Source: Ferrovibrio terrae_A
GTDB taxonomy: Bacteria > Pseudomonadota > Alphaproteobacteria > Ferrovibrionales > Ferrovibrionaceae
Direction of reading: 5' to 3'
DNA length: 64,000 bases
Assembly: GCF_943372915.1 (NCBI RefSeq)
Contig: NZ_CALSAN010000022.1
Span: 1 to 64,000 of the forward strand
Every line of letters starts with the position of its first letter. The stretch's first letter is position 1. The position numbers and the translations under genes were made by a program. The notes below the pieces were generated by a model that was given only the letters and a program-made list of their open reading frames with translations, did not search any database and was not told the origin of the DNA. Below are positions 48,940 to 57,209 of this stretch, in pieces.

Positions 48940-49385
48940 CAGACTGTCTCGGGTACCTGCATGACCATGAAGAACAGACCCAGTTGACGGATCGCCTGGG
49001 CGAAGTTCTCGTAGTTGACCGGCTTGGTGATGTAGACGTTGCAGCCGAGATCGTAGCAGCGCTGGATTTCCGTCTTGTCATCGGTGGTGGTCAGGATCAC
49101 CACCGGCATGCGACGCAGACCTGGATGCTCCTTCACACGGCGCAGGATTTCGGTGCCCGACATGTCGGGCAGGTTGAGATCCAGCAGCACGAGATAGGCG
49201 CCGCCATGGGAACCGGTATCGCCATCGCCAGCCTTCATCAGATACTCGACCGCCGGGCCGCCGGCAGTGAATGGAATGATTTGATTGTTGACGCCGGCAC
49301 GGCGGATATTCTTCTCGATCAGACGAGCGTGGCCCTCGTCATCCTCGATCATCACAATTGTTACTGCACTATCGTCGCTCATCAT
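48939..49385 (-). CDS. Single-domain response regulator (Rcp1/CheY-like)
   Basis: 148 aa from the first of two adjacent ATGs (49385/49382) with AGGAAG just upstream. Receiver motifs: VMIEDDEGHARLIEKNIRRA, phospho-Asp69 in LLDLNLPDMSG, then VVILTTTDDKTEIQRCYDLG and Lys in YITKPVNYENF. The Rcp1-like subfamily works with phytochromes or with hybrid HWE kinases. It lies upstream of, and overlaps, the HWE kinase gene, so the two probably pair. No output domain; the effector may be a protein interaction. Confidence 0.92.
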   Translation of the reverse strand: MMSDDSAVTIVMIEDDEGHARLIEKNIRRAGVNNQIIPFTAGGPAVEYLMKAGDGDTGSHGGAYLVLLDLNLPDMSGTEILRRVKEHPGLRRMPVVILTTTDDKTEIQRCYDLGCNVYITKPVNYENFAQAIRQLGLFFMVMQVPETV

Positions 49386-49852
49386 CTTCCTGGTGTCTCT
49401 ATACCTGCGGGCAACGCCAAAAAAGCAGGGCTTCAGGATAAAACACTGACCGCCCGTTCCCGACTGCCACCACATCTGCAGGTACGTCTGCCCAAGTGAG
49501 GCCAGCGCCCTCACCCAAACGATTCTGTACCCCGTTGCGGCGGAACAAATCAATCAATGCGATTAAGCCCCTGCCCGGTATTCCGCGACTAAAGTCCGCG
49601 ATTGACCAGTATAAACGGGGAATGATCCGGTTGCGAAAAATCAACCCGGCACGCTCATTCCGCACAGATTTGCGTTTATTGTCAATTAGAAGGGCGAAGT
49701 TTTGTGGGGCGTGCCGATGTATGCAATCAAGCAGCGGTTGTTGGTGCTGCCATATCTGAGCCAGTCCCCGCTGAAGCTGAGCCATGGAAAATGCCGAAAA
49801 ACTGAGCGGCCCAGATTCCACAGCCAACGACTCGCAGTAGAATGGTTTGCGG
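49386..49852. other. 467-bp gap without a convincing gene
   Basis: Between the regulator start and the marR stop the sequence is less GC-rich and has no ORF with a clear ribosome site and recognisable product. A minus-strand open frame at 49399-49938 overlaps the marR gene in another frame and looks spurious. No strong hairpin or tRNA was seen; it may hold the regulator promoter. Confidence 0.5.
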
Positions 49853-50392
49853 TCAGATGGCCTCGCTGCCGAGGCTGCGCGCCATCTTCTTGAGCAGACG
49901 GTTGAGCGTGCTGCGCTCCGAGGGCGTAAGGCCGGCAACGATGTTTTTCTCGTGCAGTTCGACCTTGGTCATCAGCTCCGCCAGCAGAGCTTCGCCTGTC
50001 GGGCTGAGCGACAGCGCATAGGTCCGACGATCCGCCGCGGTGCGATGTCGCTGGATCAGGCCCTTTTTCTCGAGCTGGTCCAGAGCCGGCGTCAGCGTCG
50101 ACTTGTCCACACCGACGCCACGGCTTAGGTCGGTTTGATTGATACCCGGATTCGCGTGCAGCAGCACCAGCAGGCTGAAGCGGCCGGGCGTCAGTCCGCC
50201 CATGCGACTCGCCAATGAGCTGCCGACCACCTGAATGAAATTTTCAAAAACCGCGACCTGGGCAATACGCAGATTATAGCCATACAGCCCGGGCAGCGGC
50301 CCGCGATCCAGCTTCCGCGCCCTGGCCGCTTTGCGCGTCAGGGCTGGAGTATCCTCGCCATTGCCGGCTGAACGCTGGGTCCTGCTCCGCAT
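49853..50392 (-). CDS. MarR family transcriptional regulator
   Basis: 179 aa with a basic N-terminal tail. The winged-helix core reads GLTPGRFSLLVLLHANPGIN, QTDLSRGVGVDKSTLTPALD (recognition helix) and QLEKKGLIQRHRTAADRRTY (wing), then ALSLSPTGEALLAEL. MarR dimers bind palindromes and release them on ligand binding. It follows dctM by one base, last gene of the TRAP operon, so it is the probable local regulator of transport and of the divergent iorAB. Confidence 0.92.
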   Translation of the reverse strand: MRSRTQRSAGNGEDTPALTRKAARARKLDRGPLPGLYGYNLRIAQVAVFENFIQVVGSSLASRMGGLTPGRFSLLVLLHANPGINQTDLSRGVGVDKSTLTPALDQLEKKGLIQRHRTAADRRTYALSLSPTGEALLAELMTKVELHEKNIVAGLTPSERSTLNRLLKKMARSLGSEAI

Positions 50393-50393
50393 G

Positions 50394-51701
50394 TCAGTTC
50401 ATTTGTCCTGGCAGATAAAGCGCGATCGCCGGGAAAATGACCAGCAGCGCAAGACGAATCAGATCGACGATGATGAACGGCATCACCCCCTTGTAGATCT
50501 GCCACAGGCTGATATCGCGGGCAATGGAGTTGATGACAAAGACATTGATGCCGACCGGTGGCATCACCATGCCCAGCGTGGTGACCATGACGATGATGAC
50601 ACCAAACCAGATCGGATCGAAGCCAAGCTGGATCATCACCGGGTAAATGATCGGCACTGTCACCAGGATGATCGCCAGTTCATCCATCAGTGCCCCCAGG
50701 ATCAGGTACATGATCAGGATCAGGGTAAGGATGCCATAGGGACCGATCGGCAAGCCGGTGAGGAAGTCGCTGACCTTCTGCGGTGTCTGGGTGATGACCA
50801 GGAAATAGCCAAACAGGAATGCGCCGACCACGATGGTGAAGATGGAACCGCCGGTGCGCACGGCATCCACCAGACTGGCCTGGATTTCGCTCCAGCCCAG
50901 CCGGCCGCGCAGGATGCCGATGATCAGGGCGCCGCAGGCACCGCAGCCGGCCGCCTCGGTGGCGGTGAAGACGCCGCCATAGAGACCGCCGACGATTCCG
51001 GCAAACAGCAGTACGGTGGCCCAGATGTCGCGCAGCGAATGGATGCGCTCGCGCCAGCTGGCCTTTGGGCCACGCGGCAGCAGTTCTGGCTTCCACCAGC
51101 CGAGAACCTGGATGGTGATGATATACAGCACCACGGCCAGCAGGCCGGGCAGGATGCCGGAGATGAACAGCTTGCCGATATCCTGTTCGGTCAGGATGCC
51201 GTAGAGCGCAAACACCACCGAGGGCGGGATCATGATGCCGAGCGTGCCGCCCGCGGCGATCACGCCGGTGGACAGGCCGGGATGGTAGCCGAAGCGGCGC
51301 ATCTCGGGCAACGCCACGCTGGTCATGGTGGCCGCGGTGGCGACCGAGGAACCGTTGATGGCGGCGAAACCGGCACAGGACATCACGGTGGCCATGGCCA
51401 GGCCGCCACGGCGATGTCCGAGCCAGGCCTCGCCGGCGCGGAACAGTTCCCGGCTCATGCCGGCCGCGGTGGCGAAAGTGCCCATCAGGATGAACATGGG
51501 AATCACCGCCAGGTCGTAGTCGGTGGCAACCCGGATCGGCGATTGCGCCAGCAAGTTCATCGCCGGCTTCATGGCGGCCAGAATGCCAAAGCCGCCGACG
51601 CCGACGATGCCCATGGCGATGCCGACCGGCACCCGCAGCAGCATCAGGATAAAAAGCGCGACGAAGCCGCCGATGGTGACGAAATCCTGATCCACGCTCA
51701 C
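50394..51701 (-). CDS. dctM: TRAP transporter large permease (DctM family)
   Basis: 435 aa, twelve or so TM segments. Family signatures are FVALFILMLLRVPVGIAMGI at the start, VIPMFILMGTFATAAGMSRE, INGSSVATAATMTSVALPEM, LGIMIPPSVVFALYGILTEQ and FGVIIVMVTTLGMVMPPVGI near the end. It is the transport channel of a sodium-driven TRAP system. It overlaps dctQ by four bases and precedes marR by one base. Confidence 0.97.
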   Translation of the reverse strand: MSVDQDFVTIGGFVALFILMLLRVPVGIAMGIVGVGGFGILAAMKPAMNLLAQSPIRVATDYDLAVIPMFILMGTFATAAGMSRELFRAGEAWLGHRRGGLAMATVMSCAGFAAINGSSVATAATMTSVALPEMRRFGYHPGLSTGVIAAGGTLGIMIPPSVVFALYGILTEQDIGKLFISGILPGLLAVVLYIITIQVLGWWKPELLPRGPKASWRERIHSLRDIWATVLLFAGIVGGLYGGVFTATEAAGCGACGALIIGILRGRLGWSEIQASLVDAVRTGGSIFTIVVGAFLFGYFLVITQTPQKVSDFLTGLPIGPYGILTLILIMYLILGALMDELAIILVTVPIIYPVMIQLGFDPIWFGVIIVMVTTLGMVMPPVGINVFVINSIARDISLWQIYKGVMPFIIVDLIRLALLVIFPAIALYLPGQMN

Positions 51702-52165
51702 GCCTCTTTCCGGTTCGCGATCAACCGCACCAGACGCAGCAGCAGCAGCAGCGTTGCCAGTACAATCCCCAGGGCTGCAACGGCATGGAACGGCCAGACC
51801 GGCAGGCGCAGATCGAAGGTCTGCTCGTTGCTGGCATAAACGCTCATCACCTTGCTTTCCAGCATCCAGGCAAACAGGGCCATGAAGGCCAGGGTCACCA
51901 GCGTGGCGAAAATGTCGATCAGGCGCCTACCCCAGGCCGGCGCCATTTCCCAGAAACCGTCCACCTGGATATGGCGATTGTGATAGCCGGCAACGGCGAT
52001 GCCCCAGAACATGGCGGTGCCGAGCAGCAATCGCGAGAAATCGAAGGTGTCGGGCAGGCCGTAATTGAACAGCCAGCGCAGCATGACCGCGGTGAAGGTC
52101 AATACGGCAATCGCACCCAGCAACAAGCCGGCCACCATTTCGGCCTTGTCGATGACAGTTTTCAT
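51698..52165 (-). CDS. dctQ: TRAP transporter small permease (DctQ family)
   Basis: 155 aa from ATG 52165, four TM segments: MVAGLLLGAIAVLTFTAVML, LLLGTAMFWGIAVAGYHNRH, IFATLVTLAFMALFAWMLES and PFHAVAALGIVLATLLLLLR. It has the conserved H-I-x-V-D-x-F region (HIQVDGFWEMAP) typical of DctQ. Helps the large permease dock the binding protein. Its stop overlaps the dctM start. Confidence 0.93.
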   Translation of the reverse strand: MKTVIDKAEMVAGLLLGAIAVLTFTAVMLRWLFNYGLPDTFDFSRLLLGTAMFWGIAVAGYHNRHIQVDGFWEMAPAWGRRLIDIFATLVTLAFMALFAWMLESKVMSVYASNEQTFDLRLPVWPFHAVAALGIVLATLLLLLRLVRLIANRKEA

Positions 52166-52217
52166 CAGGCTACCCCCCCTGCCGGCACTCTGCCGCAATG
52201 CCTGTCAGGAATCAAAC

Positions 52218-52253
52218 GGGCGGCTGCGGCCGCTACAGAAGCCGCAGCCGCCC
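52218..52253 (-). terminator. 13-bp perfect hairpin between dctP and dctQ
   Basis: GGGCGGCTGCGGC (52218-52230), loop of 10 bases, GCCGCAGCCGCCC (52241-52253). On the minus strand it lies 15 bp after the dctP stop and about 50 bp before dctQ, with only a weak T-run after it. It fits an attenuator or mRNA-processing hairpin giving more binding protein than permease. Confidence 0.7.
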
Positions 52254-52267
52254 TTATCGGCAAATAC

Positions 52268-53311
52268 TCAGAAGGCAGCGTTACGCTTCTTCAACTCCGC
52301 TTTCAGTTCGTTCAGCGCCTGCTCGCCGTTGACGCCGACTTTCTTGACGTCCTCGTACCAGGCCCTGGTCATCTCATCCGACAGCTTGCGCCAGGCGGCG
52401 ATATCGCTGTCGCTCGGCTTGACGCCCTCATGGCCCGGCAATGCCAGCATCTTGGCCTTGCCTGAAGACTCGGCATCCGACCAGGCCGTGTTGACCTTCT
52501 CCGACATCTCCGACGTGCAATGGTCGTCAAACGCCTTCTTCTGGCTGGCCGACAGCTTGCCGTAGGCCGCCTTGTTCACCGCCAGCACGAAGTTGCTGAT
52601 ATAGAGCGGCGCATCCATATGGTATTTGACCGCCTTCTCGAAGCCGAAGATGAACACGCTGCCCCACGGGAAGCTGATCGCATCGGCCAGGCCGCGCTCC
52701 AGCGCATCGCGCGCTTCCGGTGCCGTCACCTGCACGTTGGTCCCACCCGCCAGCGTCACCAGACGCGCCACCGAAGCATTGCCCGGGCGGATCTTGTGGC
52801 CCTTCAGGTCGTCGGGCTTGGCGATCTTGATCTTGCTGTGGAAGGTGCCCGGGTCATGCACGAAGGTCATGCAGACCTTCACGTCGCTCATTTCCTTCTC
52901 GGCATACTTGCGATACCAGGCATCGATCGCGGCCGAACCGCTCTTGCCATTCGAGAACAGGAAGGGGATTTCGCTGCCGGCGATCACCGGGAAACGGCCG
53001 GGCGTGTAGCCGGGATTGACATAGGTGATATCGGCAATGCCGTCGCGCGCCATATCGTAGTGGTCTTTCGCCTGGCCGAGCTGCTGGGCCGGGAAAATCT
53101 GCGTCTTCACCGTGCCATTGGTCGCCTTCTCCAGCGAGGCGCCCCATTCGGTGAAGGCCGGATGCAGGGGATGCGACGGCGGCAGCCAGTGGCCGAGCCG
53201 CAGCGACACCGGCTTGTCCTGCGCCATGGCGGGCTGCACGGCAGCCAGGCCGAGCGCAGCCGTCAGGCCCAGCGCAGCCGCGCAGGCATAGAAATGACGT
53301 TGAATGGTCAT
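52268..53311 (-). CDS. dctP: TRAP transporter substrate-binding protein (DctP family)
   Basis: 347 aa. Sec signal peptide (FYACAAALGLTAALGLAAVQ to AMAQ). The mature protein begins DKPVSLRLGHWLPPSHPLHP. The DctP cleft signature includes KIRPGNASVARLVTLAGGTN, with the Arg that binds a ligand carboxylate, and later FGFEKAVKYHMDAPLYISNF. This indicates an organic-acid ligand. The neighbouring indolepyruvate oxidoreductase genes suggest an aryl or keto acid, which is inference. First gene of the operon, divergent from iorA. Confidence 0.95.
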   Translation of the reverse strand: MTIQRHFYACAAALGLTAALGLAAVQPAMAQDKPVSLRLGHWLPPSHPLHPAFTEWGASLEKATNGTVKTQIFPAQQLGQAKDHYDMARDGIADITYVNPGYTPGRFPVIAGSEIPFLFSNGKSGSAAIDAWYRKYAEKEMSDVKVCMTFVHDPGTFHSKIKIAKPDDLKGHKIRPGNASVARLVTLAGGTNVQVTAPEARDALERGLADAISFPWGSVFIFGFEKAVKYHMDAPLYISNFVLAVNKAAYGKLSASQKKAFDDHCTSEMSEKVNTAWSDAESSGKAKMLALPGHEGVKPSDSDIAAWRKLSDEMTRAWYEDVKKVGVNGEQALNELKAELKKRNAAF

Positions 53312-53401
53312 GTGTTTTTCCTCCGCTGGCGGGCCGTCACCAAAACGGGACAGCCCTTTTTTGTTTTTTGCACGCGCAGCCTAGCAGCGGCGGGCCGGAC
53401 C

Positions 53402-53424
53402 TGTCCACATTGTTTTGTTGGACA
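53402..53424. promoter_or_regulatory. Candidate operator between dctP and iorA
   Basis: TGTCCA-N11-TGGACA, a perfect 6-bp inverted repeat, overlaps TTGG-ACA-CCAA (53418-53428). It lies in the 177-bp divergent region. A nearby TTGACG (53438-53443) with GAAATT 17 bases on could be the iorA promoter. MarR proteins bind sites of this size; assignment is inference. Confidence 0.4.
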
Positions 53425-53488
53425 CCAAACTAATTTCTTGACGCTGCCGGTGTGCGGTGCGAAATTCCGCCCAATATGGGAGGAATCG

Positions 53489-55648
53489 ATGGAACGCTCT
53501 TTCGCCAAAGAGATTGAATCGCTGCGTCTGGGTGATGGCGACACCTTCCGTGGCGAGGGCATCCTGGCGGTCACCAAGGCCCTGCTGCAGTCTGGCGTTT
53601 CCTATGTCGGCGGCTATCAGGGTGCGCCGGTTTCGCATCTGATCGACGTGCTGGTGCAGGCGCAGGACATCCTCGACGATCTCGGTATCCATCTCGAAAC
53701 CTGCACCAACGAAGCCTCGGCTGCCGCCATGCTCGGCGCCTCGATTCATTACCCGGCGCGCGGCTGTGTCACCTGGAAGGCCATTGTCGGCACTAATGTG
53801 GCCTCCGATGCGCTGAGCAACCTCGCCTCCGCTGGCGTCACCGGCGGTGCCCTGATCGTGGTGGGCGAGGATTACGGCGAAGGCGCCAGCGTGATCCAGG
53901 AACGCAGCCACGCCTATGCGATGAAATCCTCGATGTGGCTGCTTGATCCGCGGCCTGACCTGCCGGTCATCACAAAAACCGTGCAGGATGCCTTTGAACT
54001 GTCGGAAGCCTCCAATACACCAGTGATGCTGGAGCTGCGCATCCGCGCCTGCCATGTCACCGGCGAATTTGCTGCCAAAACGAACCAGCATGCGAAAGTG
54101 TCGCGCAACAGCCGCCTGCCCGGCCCGTCTGCCTTCAACTACGACCGCCTCGCCCATCCGCCCGCCACCTTCATGCAGGAAAAGCTGAAGCTGGAGCAGC
54201 GCATGCCCGCGGCACGCAAGTTCATTCTCGAGCGTGGCCTGAACGAGACCATGCCGGGCGACCTGTCGGAGATCGGCATCATCGTTCAGGGCGGCCTGTA
54301 CAATGCCCTGAACCGCGCGCTGATGAATCTCGGCCTGGCCGATGCCTTCGGCAACAGCCGGGTGCCGGTGCTGGTGCTCAATGTCACCTATCCGCTGGTA
54401 CCGGAACAACTGAACCAGTTCTGCGCCGGCAAGCAAGCCGTGCTGATGGTGGAGGAAGGCTCGCCGGATTACATCGAGCAGGCCCTGTGCACCGCGCTGC
54501 GCCGTGCCGATATCAATACCCGCGTGCATGGCAAGGACATGCTGCCGGCGGCCGGCGAATACACGATCGAGGTGCTGACCCGCGGCCTGCTGGCTTTCGT
54601 CAAGGCCGAGCAGCCGCGGATCGATGTCTCCGTCTCTGATGCCGCCTTCAATGCGGCGCTGGACAATCGCAAGACCGCCCAGGCCCTGATCGGCACCAAC
54701 CTGCCGCTGCGGCCGCCGACCTTCTGCACTGGCTGTCCGGAACGGCCGGTCTTCACCGCGATCAAGCTGGTCGAGCGCGAAATCGGCAAGGTGCATGTCG
54801 CCGCCGATATCGGCTGCCATGCGCTCGCCACTTTTGCGCCTTTCTCGCTCGGCCATTCGATCCTCGGCTATGGCATGTCGCTGGCCTCGGCCGCCGGCGT
54901 CGGGCCGCTGATGAACACGCGCTCGCTCGCCATCATGGGCGATGGCGGCTTCTGGCATAACGGCGTGCTGTCCGGTGTCGCCTCGTCGATGTTCAATCGC
55001 GGCGACGGCGTGCTGATCGTGATGAAGAACGGCTACACCTCGGCCACCGGCGTGCAGTATATCCCCTCCTCGGCCGGCAACCGCGTCGACGGGCTGGGCA
55101 GCGGCTCTGATATCGAGACAACGCTGAAGGCGCTCGGCGTCAAATGGGTGCGCACGCTGCGCTCCTATGGCCTGAAGGACATGCGCGCCTCGCTGAAAGA
55201 GGCGCTGACCACCACCACCAAGGGCCTGAAGGTGATCCTGGCCGAGGGCGAATGCCAGCTGGCGCGCCAGCGTCGCCTGCGTACCGATGAGGCCAAAGCC
55301 CTGAAATCCGGCGAGCGCGTGGTGCGCACCCGTTTCGGTATCGACGATGCAGTGTGCACCGGCGACCATTCCTGCATCCGGCTGTCGGGCTGCCCGTCGC
55401 TGACCATCAAGCCCAATCCCGATCCGCTGCGTACCGATCCGGTGGCCAGCGTCAACAGCGGCTGTGTCGGCTGCGGCCATTGCGGCGAGGTGGCGCATGC
55501 CGCCGTGCTCTGCCCGTCTTTCTACAAGACCGAGATCGTGCATAACCCCGGCTGGTGGGACCGCCTGAGCGACCGCCTGCATCGCGCCGTGATCGGCTGG
55601 CTGGGTGGCCGCGCGGTCCAGTCTGCGCAGCCGGCGGCGGGAGAGTGA
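53489..55648 (+). CDS. iorA: Indolepyruvate ferredoxin oxidoreductase, alpha-type subunit
   Basis: 719 aa from ATG 53489 (GGGAGG six bases upstream). The TPP-enzyme Pyr domain contains YVGGYQGAPVSHLIDVLVQA and TCTNEASAAAMLGASIHYPA. The PP domain has TFCTGCPERPVFTAIKLVER, the GDGGFWHNG TPP-binding motif (IMGDGGFWHNGVLSGVAS), and NGYTSATG. A C-terminal cysteine-rich tail (CTGDHSCIRLSGCPS; CVGCGHCGEVAHAAVLCPSF) carries ferredoxin-like Fe-S sites with atypical spacing. It oxidises arylpyruvates to aryl-CoA or the acid with ferredoxin. A 1-bp gap separates it from the beta-type gene. Confidence 0.93.
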   Translation: MERSFAKEIESLRLGDGDTFRGEGILAVTKALLQSGVSYVGGYQGAPVSHLIDVLVQAQDILDDLGIHLETCTNEASAAAMLGASIHYPARGCVTWKAIVGTNVASDALSNLASAGVTGGALIVVGEDYGEGASVIQERSHAYAMKSSMWLLDPRPDLPVITKTVQDAFELSEASNTPVMLELRIRACHVTGEFAAKTNQHAKVSRNSRLPGPSAFNYDRLAHPPATFMQEKLKLEQRMPAARKFILERGLNETMPGDLSEIGIIVQGGLYNALNRALMNLGLADAFGNSRVPVLVLNVTYPLVPEQLNQFCAGKQAVLMVEEGSPDYIEQALCTALRRADINTRVHGKDMLPAAGEYTIEVLTRGLLAFVKAEQPRIDVSVSDAAFNAALDNRKTAQALIGTNLPLRPPTFCTGCPERPVFTAIKLVEREIGKVHVAADIGCHALATFAPFSLGHSILGYGMSLASAAGVGPLMNTRSLAIMGDGGFWHNGVLSGVASSMFNRGDGVLIVMKNGYTSATGVQYIPSSAGNRVDGLGSGSDIETTLKALGVKWVRTLRSYGLKDMRASLKEALTTTTKGLKVILAEGECQLARQRRLRTDEAKALKSGERVVRTRFGIDDAVCTGDHSCIRLSGCPSLTIKPNPDPLRTDPVASVNSGCVGCGHCGEVAHAAVLCPSFYKTEIVHNPGWWDRLSDRLHRAVIGWLGGRAVQSAQPAAGE

Positions 55649-55649
55649 C

Positions 55650-57158
55650 ATGACCACCACGCGCCCCCTCTGCATCCTGATCGCCGCCATGGGCGGCGAA
55701 GGCGGCGGTGTGCTGACCGGCTGGATCGTCGATGCTGCCGAGCGCGCCGGCTATCCGGTGCAGAGCACCTCGATCCCCGGTGTGGCCCAGCGCACCGGCG
55801 CCACCACCTATTACATCGAGATCTGGCCGGAAAAGACGACGCAGCGCCCGGTGATGTGCCTGAACCCGATGCCGGGCCAGGTGGATGTGATGATCGCCAG
55901 CGAATTCGTCGAGGCCGGCCGTGCGATTGCCAACGGCTATGTCTCGCCCGATCGCACGCTGCTGATCGCCTCGACGCACCGCATTTTCGCCGTGGCGGAA
56001 AAAAGCGCCATGGCCGACGGCCGCTATGACGTGACCAAGCTGTTCCGCGCTGCCAAGGATCACGCGCGACAGACCGTGCTGTTTGACATGGACCAGGCCG
56101 CGAAAGACGCCGGCAGTATTCTGAACGCCGTGCTGCTGGGCGCGCTGGCCGGGTCCGGCGCCCTGCCCCTGCCGGCCCAGGCCTTCGAGGACGGCATCCG
56201 CGCCGAAGGCAAGGCGGTGGAGAGCAATCTGGCCGGCTTCCGCTTCGGGCTCTCGCATGGCGAAGGCGAGATCGCCGCCCGCGCCGCCGTGCTGTCCACC
56301 CTGCCGCCGGCCGCCGCCGTGCCATCGCTGGCCGACCGCATCGCACGGTTGCCGCTTGCCGTGCAGAAATTTGCCGCCGAGGGCATCAAGCGCCTGATCG
56401 ACTATCAGGGCGTGGACTACGCCCGTCTCTATCTCGACCGGCTCGACACCATCGTGAAGCTGGGCGATGAAGCGCTGGCCAACGAGACCGCACGCCATCT
56501 GGCGCTGCGCATGAGCTTCGAGGATGTCATCCGTGTGGCGCAGCTGAAGCTGAAGCCCGAACGCTTCAGCGCTATCGAGCGCGAACAGCGGGTGCGGCCC
56601 GACCAGCCCTATACGGTGGCCGACTTCATGAAGCCCGGGGTGGAGGAAATCGCCTCCCTGCTGCCGCCGATGCTGGCGCAGCGCATCATTGCGCTGTGCG
56701 ACCGGCGCGGCTGGACCGAAAAGCTGCATGTCGGCATGACCGTGCAGTCCAACCGCATCGGCGGCTACCTGAAACTGCGCGCCCTGGCCGGATTGCGCGG
56801 CTGGCGCCCGCGCAGCTTCCGTTATGCCGAAGAGCAGCAGCGTATCGAGGACTGGCTCGACCTGATCCGCCGCGCCGCCGCACTGGATACCGCCTTTGCG
56901 CGCGAGATCGTCGACTGCGCCCGCCTGATCAAGGGCTATGGCGATACCTTCAAGCGCGGCGCCGGCAACTTCGAGCGCATCCGCGCCCGTATCATCCTGC
57001 CGGCACTGGATGGCCGCATCCCGCCAGCACAGGCGAGCGACGCGCTGGTGCAGGCCCGCACGGCGGCTCTGGCCGATCCGGATGGCCAGTCGCTCGGCAA
57101 TATGCTGGGCGAGTTCGAGGCCAGCCTGCGCCAGTCCCTGCCGCACGCCGCCGAATAA
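55650..57158 (+). CDS. iorB: Indolepyruvate oxidoreductase beta-type subunit with DUF6537-like extension
   Basis: 502 aa from ATG 55650. The N-terminal gamma-type POR domain reads LCILIAAMGGEGGGVLTGWI, then STSIPGVAQRTGATTYYIEI and LNPMPGQVDVMIASEFVEAG. The remaining 300 residues are helical and carry the DUF6537-type region (GVDYARLYLDRLDTIVKLGD; AEEQQRIEDWLDLIRRAAAL; LIKGYGDTFKRGAGNFERIR). Together with iorA it forms the arylpyruvate oxidoreductase of aerobic alphaproteobacteria. Divergent from the TRAP operon. Ends just before a bidirectional terminator. Confidence 0.92.
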   Translation: MTTTRPLCILIAAMGGEGGGVLTGWIVDAAERAGYPVQSTSIPGVAQRTGATTYYIEIWPEKTTQRPVMCLNPMPGQVDVMIASEFVEAGRAIANGYVSPDRTLLIASTHRIFAVAEKSAMADGRYDVTKLFRAAKDHARQTVLFDMDQAAKDAGSILNAVLLGALAGSGALPLPAQAFEDGIRAEGKAVESNLAGFRFGLSHGEGEIAARAAVLSTLPPAAAVPSLADRIARLPLAVQKFAAEGIKRLIDYQGVDYARLYLDRLDTIVKLGDEALANETARHLALRMSFEDVIRVAQLKLKPERFSAIEREQRVRPDQPYTVADFMKPGVEEIASLLPPMLAQRIIALCDRRGWTEKLHVGMTVQSNRIGGYLKLRALAGLRGWRPRSFRYAEEQQRIEDWLDLIRRAAALDTAFAREIVDCARLIKGYGDTFKRGAGNFERIRARIILPALDGRIPPAQASDALVQARTAALADPDGQSLGNMLGEFEASLRQSLPHAAE

Positions 57159-57188
57159 AAAAGGGCGCCAGAAGATGGCGCCCTTTTT
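57157..57188. terminator. Bidirectional intrinsic terminator
   Basis: A6, GGGCGCCA (57163-57170), loop GAAGA, TGGCGCCC (57176-57183), T5. Runs on both sides let it end iorAB on the plus strand and the thioredoxin-like/dsbD pair on the minus strand. Confidence 0.92.
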
Positions 57189-57209
57189 CCTTTCTGATAC
57201 AGACCGCCG

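Noticed and set aside
49399..49938. Minus-strand open frame of 179 codons in the gap near marR
   Set aside because: It overlaps the 3' part of the marR gene in a different frame, has no ribosome site, and gives no recognisable protein.
52520..53488. Long N-terminal extension of IorA
   Set aside because: The upstream frame runs antisense through dctP and has no ribosome site; the ATG at 53489 has GGGAGG just before it and starts the conserved domain.
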